A stretch of DNA of 64,000 nt from Trochalopteron elliotii (Eukaryota; Chordata; Aves; Passeriformes; Leiothrichidae): assembly GCA_024734555.1 (NCBI GenBank), contig JANPWX010000641.1:597840-661839 (forward strand), in the 5' to 3' direction. A model generated the notes under the pieces. It did not search any database. It worked only from the letters and a program-made list of their open reading frames with translations, and was not told where the DNA came from. The position numbers and the translations under genes were made by a program. Shown one piece after another: positions 13,601 through 26,882 of the stretch (the stretch's first letter is position 1; every line of letters begins with the position of its first letter).

Positions 13601-14014
13601 TTCCCTTGACCTGCTGTGCCTGCCTCATCCTTTGTGTGCCTGAAATTGCCACACTCATGATTCATGTTTAAGATAATAATCATATTTAGTTACCAGATGC
13701 TTACAATTAACAAAGCCTTGCACAGAAACACAGCTGGGGTCCAGGCCATCTCCTTCTCTTCTGACCTCTCCTTTTTATTTCAACAGATGGGTGACAGATC
13801 ATCTGGCTGGACTCTTGGGTACCTGCTGAATCTGAGCAGCAGCATCCCCCAGGACAGCCCCAGCTTCCTCAAGGGGATTGAGCCAGGGGTCTGGTCCTTG
13901 CTCCTGGTGCTCTTCGTGGTGCTGCTCATGGGCTCCTTCATGCGCATCTCGTACCGAGCGATGGTCAGGGAGAGCAGCTCCAGCCACAGGAACAGCAGTG
14001 TCTTTGATGACTGA
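1669..14014 (+). CDS. Ecto-NTPDase (ENTPD2/ENTPD8-like), probable pseudoenzyme
   Basis: Nine coding exons: 1669-1782, 3808-3925, 5464-5614, 6342-6501, 7918-8145, 9239-9508, 10832-10927, 11898-12029, 13787-14014. All have GT-AG borders and compatible phases, giving 498 codons plus stop, the normal length for a plasma-membrane NTPDase. Topology fits the family: an N-terminal hydrophobic anchor ([14 protein letters not shown]), an ectodomain and a C-terminal membrane helix ([14 protein letters not shown]). Several segments match ENTPD2, such as TPLYLGAT, LYGQxxRVxT and GWxLGYxLNL. The apyrase conserved regions are altered: ACR1 DAGPSRT (usual DAGSSHT), ACR2 GATTSMRQL (usual GATAGMRLL), ACR3 SPEQEAFNW (usual GQEEGxFGW), ACR4 SVGGTSAQ (usual DLGGASTQ). 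The ACR4 aspartate and one ACR3 acidic residue normally serve metal binding and catalysis, so nucleotide hydrolysis is doubtful. One cysteine of a usual ectodomain pair in exon 6 also appears lost. The open frames and clean splice sites argue for a functional protein. The start codon context is weak (T at -3, T at +4), so an alternative first exon is possible. Introns carry CR1 copies at 6676, 10020 and 12404. Confidence 0.88.
6676..6872 (+). mobile_element. CR1 LINE 3' fragment in ENTPD-like intron 4
   Basis: Plus-strand CR1 with the hallmark 'cccagagaagctgtggctgc' and an ATTCTGTGATTCC-like end. It is truncated to about 200 bases and lies in the same orientation as the host gene. Confidence 0.85.
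10020..10588 (+). mobile_element. CR1 LINE 3' fragment in ENTPD-like intron 6
   Basis: A longer plus-strand CR1 of about 570 bases runs through 'ctcagcctggagaaaaggag' and the fall-off sequence to a terminal GATTCTATGA. The open frames across it (10018-10365 and 10082-10465) are remnants of non-coding CR1 sequence. Confidence 0.88.
12404..12655 (-). mobile_element. CR1 LINE fragment in ENTPD-like intron 8
   Basis: Minus-strand CR1. The reverse complement of 'ccaggctgctccaagccctg' and 'gccagggatccaggggcagc' is diagnostic. Its left end near 12410 carries the complement of the ATTCTATG-type tail. Confidence 0.85.
13458..13510. repeat. Two adjacent perfect hairpins
   Basis: Arms 13458-13470 and 13474-13486 form a perfect 13-bp stem with a 3-base loop. 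One base later, arms 13488-13497 and 13501-13510 form a perfect 10-bp stem, also with a 3-base loop. The pair lies in intron 8 of the ENTPD-like gene. I cannot assign it to a known repeat. Confidence 0.85.
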
Positions 14015-14700
14015 CACTTCTCTGTGACTCAAGACTCTCCTCAGAGCACAGCTAACAGGGTCCAGACAGAAATCACAGAGGTGTCAGTCACTGGAGGATG
14101 CAAGAGATTTTCCTGCAGGGCTCCCAGCAACTTGCTGAACTTGCACTACTGTACTTTGAGACAATGGATCCTGCTCCACAGGAAGTCTGTGATTCCTGGT
14201 GGATGGCAAGCTATTCATTCTCCAAACAAGAACAGCCTGCATGGCTCTTCCTTGGGCTACAGCTGGGATTGCTCATGTCAGACATGAAATGATGCCTCTG
14301 CAGGCAGGCAGGCCGGCCCTGAGCTATTGTGAAGTTAATATTGTATAATCCTGTCAAATCAGAAGAGGTGGTGTCTGAAAAAAGTGCTCTGTCCTCTTCT
14401 GTGGCCTCTCGAGAGATGATACCTGCAGTATTGCCATTAGTGAAGACTGGAAGGGCATTAAAATACAGTCAGAATATAACAGCCAAATGCTTCCATGTTC
14501 TAGGGAAAATGCAGGTATTTTCTGCCTGATCTGTCTGTGCTTCCATCTCAGTGATGATGGCCATGTCTCCCTTCCAATGAATGTTCCTGCTGACCAGGAA
14601 TCCTTCAAAGCCAATCCTTCTTGGTCTTGCCTCTACAAAACGTGCAGAGGATCAAAGGAGAAACAAAGGGCACAGATGCACAGCTGAGTTTTTGTCTCTC
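14015..14700 (+). other. Probable 3' UTR of the ENTPD-like gene
   Basis: The terminal coding exon continues into sequence without further coding signs. An ATTAAA at about 14457 is a candidate poly(A) signal, but no strong downstream GT-rich element was confirmed. The true transcript end is uncertain. Confidence 0.35.
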
Positions 14701-17700
14701 AGCTGAGTCACAGCCACACAGGGTTAAAATTGCCAATTTAAACTCTTTAGCAAGGACTCAAATTAACACATTTAAATTTATATTTGCTAAAGCTGAGCTC
14801 ATGCTGGGCTGAGGTTCACCTGTTTGTTCATTTGCACTGACCTGCTTCTCCTGCTGACTCTGGAAGTGTCTCAGCTGCACTGTCCTTTAGACCAGAGCAG
14901 ACTCAGGAACAGAAGCTTTCCTAATTGTCACTTTCATATTAGACCATGACCAGAGTTACTTTATGATCTAATAATCAGGATTCCCCCGGGACCTGGCAGT
15001 CATCCTGGCTCCTCTGGTCTGCTCTGCACGTCTGAGAGATGAGGTGCTGTAGGAATTTTGTGTTACTGTGAAGAAAAGGGATCGATTCACACTGTCCTTT
15101 GATTTGACTAAGGCATTTAGAGCTCACTTCTCAACTGCTTCAGAGACTTAAAGCACACAGACTGTTAAGAGCCTCAGGGAATAGTGTCTCCAAGGCTTTA
15201 CAGACCACTTTAAACAGAAATGTAAATGCTCACAGATTCAGTGATGTGCCTCGCAGGATTTTTAAAGCTACCATGGCACCTAAATCCTTTCAAATCTGAT
15301 TATTTGTCCCTTGTGCTCCCAACTGATAATACAGGACACATACACCCCATAATATTAGGGTATTCATGCATTTTCAGGCCAATTAATGAAGGTTTGGAAC
15401 CTGCCAGTCAAGTTTAGAGGGGTGTGGAAACAGACTTAAGCTTCATATTCATTTCTTTGAGTTGCACGTTAGATATTTTTAATTATATCATGTCATTAAA
15501 GATGTTTTAATAGACTGTCTGTGTTATTCTTGGCAAGAGATCAAAGCAGGGGGGTTATTGTGAACACGGTGTTTCAGTGAGCAGAATGGGGGTGCTGCTG
15601 CTGCCTCTACTCAAGAGCTATTTTGCTGTGTACTTTTTGGGGTACACAATGAGAACCCCTGAAGGCACTTTCTTTCCAGTGAAAGAAAAAGATTTCAGAT
15701 AACCTGACTGCTGGTATTTAGTTGATGAGAGACATGCCTACACCTTTTGATGTGTTCTTTGCTCAAACCATCTGGAGAAGGTAGGAGGCAAGGTGGCAGA
15801 GAAAAAAGGAAGAGGTTATCATGGAGTCAGCAGTATCAGGGAAATTCCTGAGACTTCATTCATCCTGCACCTGGAAATGCCATCCTTTAACAGAGCTCTG
15901 GCTCGGTGACCTGACAGCACAGCAGTGAGCTCTGGGATTCCTGGCTGAGATTTGGAACCTGCCGAGGAAGAATCCTTCCACTGTCAGAAATGGGAACAAG
16001 CCAGTGAAATGCCAGGAACTGCTGGACTCCAGGTCAGTCATTGAACCTTCTTCCGTTGGAATAGATCACAGGGTCCAAGAGAAAAGGGTATCAGCCAGAA
16101 TTTCCCCGAGCTCTTGTTTAGAAGCTTTGGGATTTCCACACAGATAATAGGTGAGTAATTAGGCAATGAGCTCAGCGTGACCTCCTGACACTTCACCTTT
16201 GCCTTGCACATGCCACTGAATTAAATCCCTGCCCCTTGAGCCACCCTGACACTGAACCACTGCTCTGCCATGCAAAAACCCACAACCACTTCTTTTTCTG
16301 ACAGATAAAAACATTTATAGATGTATTCACTAGATGATAAGATAGACTGGGATTTTAAAACTGGTATTTTGGTAATAAAAAAAGGCATAAAATAACAAAA
16401 TGGGGAACCTATGAGAAGAAAGGAGATTAATACTGGTGACATACTCCTTCCTCCCAGCTCTCTGTAGAGCAGCTCGTTCATGTCAGCCCCACAATAAGTT
16501 TGTAAAATAAATCCCCAGATTGTCTGGACAGCAGAAATCTACTTAAAAGGAGATTCTAGATGAACTCACTCCCTTTGAAACAAAGATGCTTGCAGGCCTT
16601 TGGTTACAATTCAGCTGTGCAAATGATAAATAAGGAGGATTTTCTAACTGTGTGTAAATTCTTTATGTTTATACACAGGGTCCTCACTTCTCACTCAGGC
16701 TGAACCATGGCAGAGATCTTCTGGCAGATAATAAAGTCTGCTCATGTGCAACTGCAGTTCTGCTGCTGTCAGCAAATACCAATAAGAAAGAAATAAAAAG
16801 TATTAGATACAAAAACTGACACCAGAAAGCACTTTCTGTTTTAGCTCCAAACACAAAAAGGGGTGACTGACCTGCTCCTGGCTATTGGGGCTGAACTGTC
16901 ATTCAGGCATCCCAGAGCACCATGGATTCTCAACCAGTACATCCCACCTGGGCTGTCTCAATGAATATTGAGGAAAACAGTTTGTTGCCTGCAGTTCCAC
17001 TCTGCACTACCCACAGGGCCTGAGCTGTTTCTTTCTCCCCATTCTGACATACCCAGGCTCCCTGTGGTAGGAGAGACCCAAGCTGAGGCCTTGGAATCTA
17101 CAACCAGTTGTGGTGCAAATTCAGCAGAAGATGAGAGGAAAGCCTTTTATGGATGGCTGGATTTAGTATATTTTCATGATGTTCTTCTACCCTGCCTCTG
17201 ATCCTATATCTGAGTGTCTTTCCAGAGAAGCAGGCAGCCATATGATGTTTATATCCTACCTCATGGGCTATCACTCCCACTTCAAGAGCTAATTCTGAAC
17301 ACACTGAAGAAGAACGGGCCTGAAGGAATACTGGGATCAGAAAACCTGCATTTTTTGCCATAGCTTTCTTAATATAAAAGTCCTTTGACAAGGCCATCAA
17401 ACCCAGGCAAGTCCCAGTGTTTTGGTGTTTTCTAAGTGCAGACATCACTGTGTACACTGAGGGGACCAGTGTGAGATATTCAGAGCCCTCCTGCAGTGGG
17501 ATGCTGTCACATCCCTGTTCTAGTCAGATAAACACAGACCAGGAACTGCTGCTCCCCGGAGCAGTGTGCAATGCCAGGGATCAGTCACGAGAGGGAGGCT
17601 GGCAGAGCTCTCCTTGGAAAGCCTTGGGAAATCTGACACAGCCAGTAGCTTCTCCCACCACAAATGACAGCAATTAGCATGGAGGCTTCTCTGGGAACGT

Positions 17701-20700
17701 GTCGTGGATGCAGGGGAAAGACACTGTGGTATGGAAACTCTGTGTGGGATGTGAGAGCCACTCTGACCAGGGGTTTAAGAAGCCATGGCACTGGAAGAAG
17801 TCCTCTATGCAGAGAGACAGGCACTGTCTCCATTAGTATGAAGTATGCATGAAGGCTCTTTTGGAAACAAGAGGGAGAAAGAATAATCCTTACCAGGAAG
17901 AGGAGTGCCCTGGGAATGAAGAGGAGGTTTGAGAGAGACAGAGGAATGATAAAATCAACTTTTGTGTGAAGGAAAGCTTATTTTTGTTCACAGCAGAGGT
18001 GTCACCATATGTGCACCTCATGACCAAATTAGTCACCACTTCTTGGTGGAAAGTCTCAGGAGAAATAAATCCTCCACATGGAAGGCAACAGCTTATCACT
18101 GGACAAGGAACAGCAGCAGAGCTGTGGAACCTTCATGGGAGCAGTGTTCAAAGTTCACAGGTTTCAAACATGAAGGAGATGTAAATGGCCAATTAATGCT
18201 GAACATTACATGAAGTAAAAGCTGGTTTAGCATTACCTTGTCTCACAGTATCACGGAAAATGTTAAACAGGAGTGAAAGCTCTGAAGGGACAAACTCACA
18301 ACCTTGTGATTGGAGTTACTCAGTGGAAATCATCAAACCAAATGGAAGGAGCAATTCTTCCATACAGATTGTGGTTAAACCACAGGACTCATCAGGACAG
18401 GAGGCTGTTTATGCCAAAGCTTACGTGGCTGCAAAAGGTGATTAGATAAACTCATAATAACCCATTTGGGGCTATTAAACAAAAAGTTACTTCCTCACAG
18501 CTAAAGAATTGCCTGAACCACCTGCCACATCCATATCTGTTTGCCCTGTTCCTCTTGGGTAGCTGCTGCAGAGCATCAGAGACAAGACACTGGCCTGGGT
18601 GGACTTGTGGTTTGATCCCATTCAGCTCTTCTGATTTTCTTAGGCAGGAATCCCACAACTGCACCTCTCACTCACTGGTCTCTGGAAGCAGCCTCTCACC
18701 TTCACAACTTCAGTATCACAGGAGCAATAATTTCTGGAAAACAAGACTGTTTATCCTAAGAAATAACAATCAGACGAGAATGAGAAAACACCTGCACATA
18801 CCCACATCTGACTTCAGTGTTACCATAAACCTGGAATGACCCCAACACCAAAAGCTCTCTGGTTCTGGAGGCAGCTCCCACCCACACTCATCCTCCAGTG
18901 TCCCTCCCTTAACTCAGGCTTTCAGGTTTTTACCTACAGAAACAGAATTAGTTTTGTGCTTTCTGTCTGGGCTCCTGCCAGCCCCAGGTAGAGGCTCAGC
19001 TCTGACTGGATCGTGTTTCAGGGACACAGGCTGCAATCTCGCTGGTTAAGCACCGAGAGAAGAACGACAATCGTCAATCGCTGCCTGCCTGCCGAGGGGA
19101 GGGATCAGCTCTGCACACACACGCAGAGAACACGGGTTCAGCAAAAGAGGAAGGCAATATGCAAAAGTAAAAGCCCCTCCCCACTCTGTTCAAACCAGTT
19201 GTGTTTACAGTAAAATCCGTTTCCAAGCAATCTGTTGCCAAAAGCAATACAGGTAGCAAAAAGCAAAACAAAACCAAAACAACAGCAATAAAAAGTTTAA
19301 AGAAACCTCTAATACATAATTCAGCAGAACAGAAACTCGATTTCCAACTTGTTTTAACTTCCCTGTGTCTATCTTTGTGTTATACCCAGGGTCTTTGGCC
19401 ACGTAACACTGCCCCAATGTTTTCTAGGACCTCCTAATTGCATTAATTTATGCAGCACTTACAGATGGAGTCTGCCCCTCAATGAGGTGAAACCTCTTTG
19501 CTTGTCACTTTTAGTGGAGTTTGAGGAGAGCTTTCAAAGCAATCAAATAGCAACTAAGACAGATGTCTGCAATGAAAACATGATGTGGGAGCCACAATCA
19601 TCCCACCTCAGTGCTGTTCCTTTCTCTGCCCTCTCAAACTGCTTTCCAGCATCCCCTACTCTGGCAAGCTGCAGCCTCTCCACCAAACCAATGGCCATTA
19701 GAAATATACTTCAGCATTTGGCTCAGGCAGGACCATGGAATGTGCAGCTTTTTCTCCCAGAATTTGCCTCACACTCAGTATTCCATGCAGAGGTTTGCCA
19801 CGGGAGGAATGCTCCCTGTGAGCCGGGGTTCTGGCACAAACCTACTGTGGCACTTGCCAGCTCACCTCCTGGCACACACTAATTAATGCTGGCCTGCCAC
19901 AGCTTTAGAAACTGCAGGGCTGACATGGTCAGCAGCTCCAGCAGCTCTCCATGGAGATTCCTGACTATGTTCCTTCTCAGAGAGATCTTAGAAGTACTGG
20001 CATTTTACTTCAATTCAAAAAATGGAAAAATATTTAAGAGAGAATTCTCATTTCCTGTGGATTTGCATGTAGCTAAGAACAGAGACACTCACTGACTGGG
20101 CTAGAATTAGCAAAAATTAATGTTGCACAAATAATTTGAAATGCTTCCTCTTTAGATTTTCATGTGGCTGAATCTCCTGGGGAAACTTCTAGAAGCTCAG
20201 AGAACAAAGTTTAGCTCCTCCATGGGGTCCGAGCCCTGCTCCACTGGGAGCAATCCCACTGGTGTTTTGCAGACAGGTACAGGAGCCTTAACCCAGCAGA
20301 GCATTTCCACTCTCACACTCCCTCTGGGAATGCTGGGGGTGGCAACAATTGCTCACTCCACACATTACAGAGCAGCTTCCCAAACATGAAAGGCAGTGCA
20401 GGCTGGGGTAGAGGCTGTGGGAAGCACAAAGGCTCAGGATTGCTCACACAGTGAGGATATGGATGGCAATAATGCAGAGGCCTGTGCTTTCTGGCCCTGG
20501 CTGAAAAAAACCCAAACCTGTATCTGCATTAAATACAGCAGCATTGTGCCAGAAAACCTCCCCCAAGCCCTGCAGTGGCTTCCCTGCTCCATCTCAGGGC
20601 AGGTTTTCCAGGGTTTCCTGAGCACACGTGGCTGTGAACGCTGTGCTGAGCACACCTGATGAGAATTGATGCTGAATGTACCTCCCCAGACAGCACAGCA

Positions 20701-21994
20701 CAGGCAACACACTCTACATTCCCTGGTTTTAACCAGAAAGAAGCCAGGATTCCTTTTGCACATTACTCTGAAGAGACAGCATCACATCCTGCAGGAAAAA
20801 CTGTCTTTACTGATTAGCACAGCCTTGTGTGAAATCTTGAGCAAGTCTTATCCAGATTCATCCTGGCTGCCTTTGGTACCTACATGATGCTGCAGTTTTT
20901 GGAATTGGTCCCTTCAAACACCATCACAGAGAACAGAGAGGTGCTGTCAGAGGACTGCTCTGAGCTGGAGTGGGCCAAGCCATCCCTTCCCACTGATTCC
21001 AGTGTGAACACTATTCAATCAATGCCTGTAATTAGTGGGATAAATCTGGACCCTAATGCCTCTGCATTACTCAGCTATCTCAAAGGGAGCTGCAGAAACC
21101 TCCTGCATTCCGGCTGCGGATGTGAAGGATGAGCTGTGTGTGTCTCCCCAGACACCTCAGAGGCTGACACAGGCCTTTCCTAGGACCCTCTCAGCTCACT
21201 CCTGATGCTCTGGGGCTTCTCCCAGGCTCTCTGGGGCTGCTCCAAGTGTTCCTGGACTCCTTCCAGCACCTCTGCAGGACTATGTTGTTTATTTGCCAGA
21301 AATATCGATTGTCATAATCTTTGTATTAAGCCGACTACCAGAGGCCGTTCAACCTCCAGCCAAAGCCTTCATGGGGCTTCTATATCCTGCCACCTCCTCA
21401 CCTGACCCAGCCACAGGATTGGATTATTGTTATCCAGGCACAAATTCCAGCATGTGTACAAGCTGTTTGTGTGTCACACAGAGCTGGCCTGTGTCAGCAG
21501 AATTGAGGTCATGGCTGTGTTTGCCTCAGCCCACCCCACGGCAAGGCAGCAGCATGAGGCTCCCTGCCTTGGGAGCTCCATTAGGAGCCTCTTTCAAATT
21601 TTTGCCACAGTATGAAAGAAGAAGAGATGCTGGGACTTGTAGACCCAGCTAGCATCACAATGAATACATATAACCATAAAAAGATTCTGCTGAAACAATA
21701 ATCAAATATGCTTAATAAAACTATGACCAATGGATGCACTGTCTGGGCAAGAATGTGCTCACAAAGCTGGGAGGTAGAATAAGGGACAAGGAAAGGCGAG
21801 GGTGGTATTTATCCAGCATGGCGCGTCTGGCTGCCTCATGACAGGGCTGCAGCACCCACACACAGCCCAGGATGGAGGTGTCCATGTGGGGAAGCCTTGG
21901 TAGGCAACATCTGCCTCAGATCCCCTCACAGGAGGGAGCCCCTCACTGGGCCTTCCCCTCATATCACAGGGGCTTTTACAGAGCTGCCACTGCA
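14701..21994. other. Intergenic region without supported genes
   Basis: About 7.3 kb separates the ENTPD-like gene from the TUBB4B upstream region. I found no exon with family similarity and paired splice sites, no RNA gene and no obvious full-length repeat. The open frames of 60-130 codons here have neither recognisable domains nor conserved motifs. Regulatory elements may be present but cannot be read by eye. Confidence 0.6.
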
Positions 21995-22345
21995 AGGCTC
22001 AGAGCAGCCCTAAGCCCTCACAGCAGCCAGACCTCCCGAACCTCCACAGTCCCCTCACAGCTGTCAGGGCTCCTCTCTGCCCTCTCACAGCTCCCCATGC
22101 CCCCACAGCCCCTCAAGCCCTCATGCTTCCCTCACAGCCCTCCGAGCCCTTTCAGCGCCCCCAAGCCCTCACAGATCCTCGAGCCCCCACAGTCTTCTCA
22201 CACCTGCCAGATCCCCTGAGCCTTTAGGATCCCTCGAGCCCTCACAGGAGCCAGGCTCCTTGAGCCCTCAGAGCCCCTCTCAGCCTCCCAAGCCCTCACA
22301 CCCCCCTCACCCCGCCCGCCCCAGCCCCTTCCCGCCACCTGCCCG
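21995..22345. repeat. Degenerate GC-rich minisatellite
   Basis: Irregular tandem copies of a unit close to GAGCCCTCACAGCCCC run for about 350 bases up to the edge of an assembly gap. The plus strand is pyrimidine-rich. The 115-codon open frame across it (21872-22219) is a by-product of the repeat. Confidence 0.75.
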
Positions 22346-22411
22346 CGCTGTCGCCATGACAACGCCCGCGCGCGCGGCCCCGCCACCCTCCGGCGGGGCC
22401 GCGCGCCAGAA

Positions 22412-22502
22412 NNNNNNNNNNNNNNNNNNNNNNNNNNNNNNNNNNNNNNNNNNNNNNNNNNNNNNNNNNNNNNNNNNNNNNNNNNNNNNNNNNNNNNNNN
22501 NN
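22412..22502. other. Assembly gap (91 N)
   Basis: A run of 91 undetermined bases sits in very GC-rich sequence just upstream of the TUBB4B promoter, between CGCGCC-rich and G-run-rich flanks. Part of the CpG island or distal promoter is therefore missing. Frames crossing it contain unknown residues and are not genes. Confidence 0.99.
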
Positions 22503-22599
22503 AGGAACGGAGGCGAGGGGTGGGGGGGGGGAAGCGCTGGGGACCCGCGGGGAACCCGCCCTGTCCCGCAGTGAGGAGGAGCCGCCGCCTCCGCTGCGC

Positions 22600-23086
22600 T
22601 AAGCGCGCACTCGGGTCCGTGAATGGGCGGCTGCGGCGGCCACCGCCCAGAGCCCGCTGCGGAGTCACTGCGACGGTTACCAGGGCACTTCCTTCTCCGT
22701 CAATCAAATGGCGTTAGCTCGTCCCCCAGGACCGGCAGCCAATCGGCTTCGACATCAATCATTCAATTGGGCCAATCGGGAGCGCCGTGAGCGAGCTGGG
22801 GCGGGCACTCGCGGCTCCCGGTTGCCTAACTGTAAAGCCAACAGACAGGCGGGCGGGGCGAACAGAAGCCATCGGCTTGAGTGACAGCGGCACAGCCAAT
22901 CAGATTCTCTCACTTATAGAGCCTCGCTATAAACACCCAATCGTTGATGCGAGTGGCTGCCTGGGCGGGGAGAAGAGGGCTGCGCGCGCATTCCGCTGCT
23001 TTATAAGGGCTGGCGGTTGCCTCACGCAGTCAGAGTCGGTTGGGGGAAGGCTGGGGTCGTAGAAAGCTCTTGGAATCGCCGCCATC
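22600..23086 (+). promoter_or_regulatory. TUBB4B: TUBB4B promoter and CpG island
   Basis: CpG-rich upstream sequence holds three plus-strand CCAAT boxes (22739-22743, 22772-22776, 22896-22900) and a TATA element (TATAA at 23002-23006). The TATA box is about 80 bases before the start codon, so transcription should begin near 23030. Clustered CCAAT boxes plus TATA suggest NF-Y-dependent expression. The 91-base gap lies at its upstream edge. Confidence 0.8.
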
Positions 23087-25001
<1,915 letters not shown>

Positions 25002-25125
25002 AGCTATGCAGTTGAACACCTGTAAATTTTGTTTAAAGTTGTATGAACTCTCTCATTCAAAAAGTTCTGTTTGTGTTGTGTTATTATTGCTGTTTCCGAG
25101 TCACTCCCAATGCTGTACAGGCACC

Positions 25126-25131
25126 ATTAAA
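25126..25131 (+). terminator. TUBB4B: Poly(A) signal ATTAAA for TUBB4B
   Basis: An ATTAAA hexamer lies 125 bases after the TUBB4B stop codon, followed by GT-rich sequence. This gives a short 3' UTR typical of tubulin genes and places cleavage at about 25150. Confidence 0.7.
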
Positions 25132-25159
25132 GCAGTTTTCACAGTGCACGTCCCCGTCT

Positions 25160-26882
25160 CCTCTGTTCACACCGGTACGATTCCCGTGTGCCATCCCCAT
25201 AGGTGAGCCCACAGCTGTCCTGCAGGTCTGCAAGAGAAAAACAATGGGCTTGGCACCAGCCCTGCCACCTTGTCCATGGCAACCACCCTTCCCTCCTGCC
25301 CTCTGCCAGGTGATGCCTGTTGTGTCACTGGCACGGTGGCAGTCCTGTTCTGCCGGTGTGGGGATTGAGGAAATTCCCTGGTGGTGTTTTACAGTCAGGT
25401 ACTGCTGGAGGGGGGCACATTTAACAGGGAGGGTGGAATTAACTCCAAGCCATATCTAAATTTAGGGACCTGCCTGTGGCTGGTTGGAGCCTGGCCTGGC
25501 AGGGGCTGAGCTGGGGGCCAGGGGAGGTTTGAGCTGCCTGGGCACAAAATGGTGCCAACAGAGCTGCCACCCTGCGCTGGGTGTTGCTGCAGCAGCTGAG
25601 CTGCTCCACTGCAGCTCCTCAGCACTGCAAACCCAGCAGGGAGCCCTGGCCTGGCCCAAGGATGCTGGGCAGAGCTGTGACAGGTGACACCAGAGCTGTC
25701 CCATCCATCACACAGCCCTTCTGCAGTGATTGCAGAAATCACAGTAGAGGTTTTGATAATCAGGTGTTGGTGCAGCCTCTGCTTTTCTGGTGAGCTGGAC
25801 ACCTGACACTGGCGTGTCCATGTCTCATTAAAACCCTGTATTAACAGCAGGTTTTTACAATGGAACCAGTTCATAGGTTTGGTGTCACTTCAAGTGACAA
25901 AGCTGTCAGAAGGGGGCTGGACAGAAGGGAGCAGGCTCCTTCCCTGCTGGAGAAATTCTGTTCAGCATTCTAAATTATAACTGCTTTTGTTTAAAGGTTT
26001 TCTGCCTTAATTAATTTTCTCCACCCAGAGCTGGACTGGTTGGAGCAGTTAAAACTGTGCTGACTGGTGGCTCCAGAGGCAGGGAGGTGGGAATGTCTGC
26101 AGGAACAAGGCCCAGTGTCAGACCTGCACTCAACATTCTGCTCTCTGGGTTCAACCTCCCCATCAGCCGCAGCCCAGCCCTGCCAGGAGAGTTGTTTCCC
26201 CACTCTTTGCTTCCGATCCTGCCATATTTTATATCTTCTCCCATTTTCCCCCTCTGCACTGCAGCAAGGACAAGCAATGAGTTCAGCTCTTCCCAGCTGA
26301 GCTCTGTGATTTCCCACCCACATTACTGAGCTGTGACCAAACACAGCAATGCATTAGTTGCTGATTTGTTGAGATTTTTTTTAGCCTGGTACATTTATGC
26401 TTCCAGGTGCATGGACACACCTTCCCCTTACACACAGAATTCCTCCAGACCTCTCCTTTTAGGCAGCCCACGACGTCACAGGGCTCAGGCAGGGACCTGT
26501 CCTGATGGCAAATACCATTTCCCTACACGTTTTGTGCTTTCTCAACCCCTTCATACCATCTACCTTTTCCTTTTTATCAGACTTCAAGCTTTTTAGAACA
26601 AATCCCCTTCCTGAAATGTGACAGGTGGGATGTCACTGAGCCTCCCCTGTCTGGGCAGAGGATGGTAGCTGGAAATGTGAAGCCTGGGAGAGGCTGGCAG
26701 TGGGAATGCTGGGCTCTCCTGCAACCAGAGCATGGCAGAGTTCCAGCACCTCAGCACAGAGCAGAAAAAACCCAACTACCTATGTGGAACTGGAACCTCA
26801 GTGACTGCTCACTTCTATGCCACTCCAGCCAGTAATAGCACTACTTAACCCAGTAATTAGTATTAGTGACTTTCATTTTCAC
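25160..26882. other. Convergent intergenic region, TUBB4B to CIMIP2A
   Basis: This 1.7-kb region should hold the 3' UTR and perhaps the last coding exon of CIMIP2A on the minus strand. I could not identify that exon. A minus-strand stretch near 25441-25478 reading VPKFRYG looked suggestive, but its reading phase does not fit the upstream exon. No interspersed repeat was recognised. Confidence 0.45.

Noticed and set aside
18260..18445. 61-codon plus-strand frame in the intergenic region
   Set aside because: A clean short frame, but no recognisable motif, no splice partner and no promoter. Its length is within chance expectation.
21872..22219. 115-codon proline/serine-rich frame
   Set aside because: It is the translation of the degenerate minisatellite.
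22198..22707. 169-codon minus-strand frame upstream of TUBB4B
   Set aside because: It crosses 91 unknown bases and GC-rich promoter DNA. GC-rich sequence gives long frames by chance.
25395..25490. Minus-strand VPKFRYG segment as the CIMIP2A last exon
   Set aside because: The only nearby acceptors put this frame in the wrong phase relative to the exon ending at 26900, and similarity to the family tail is weak.
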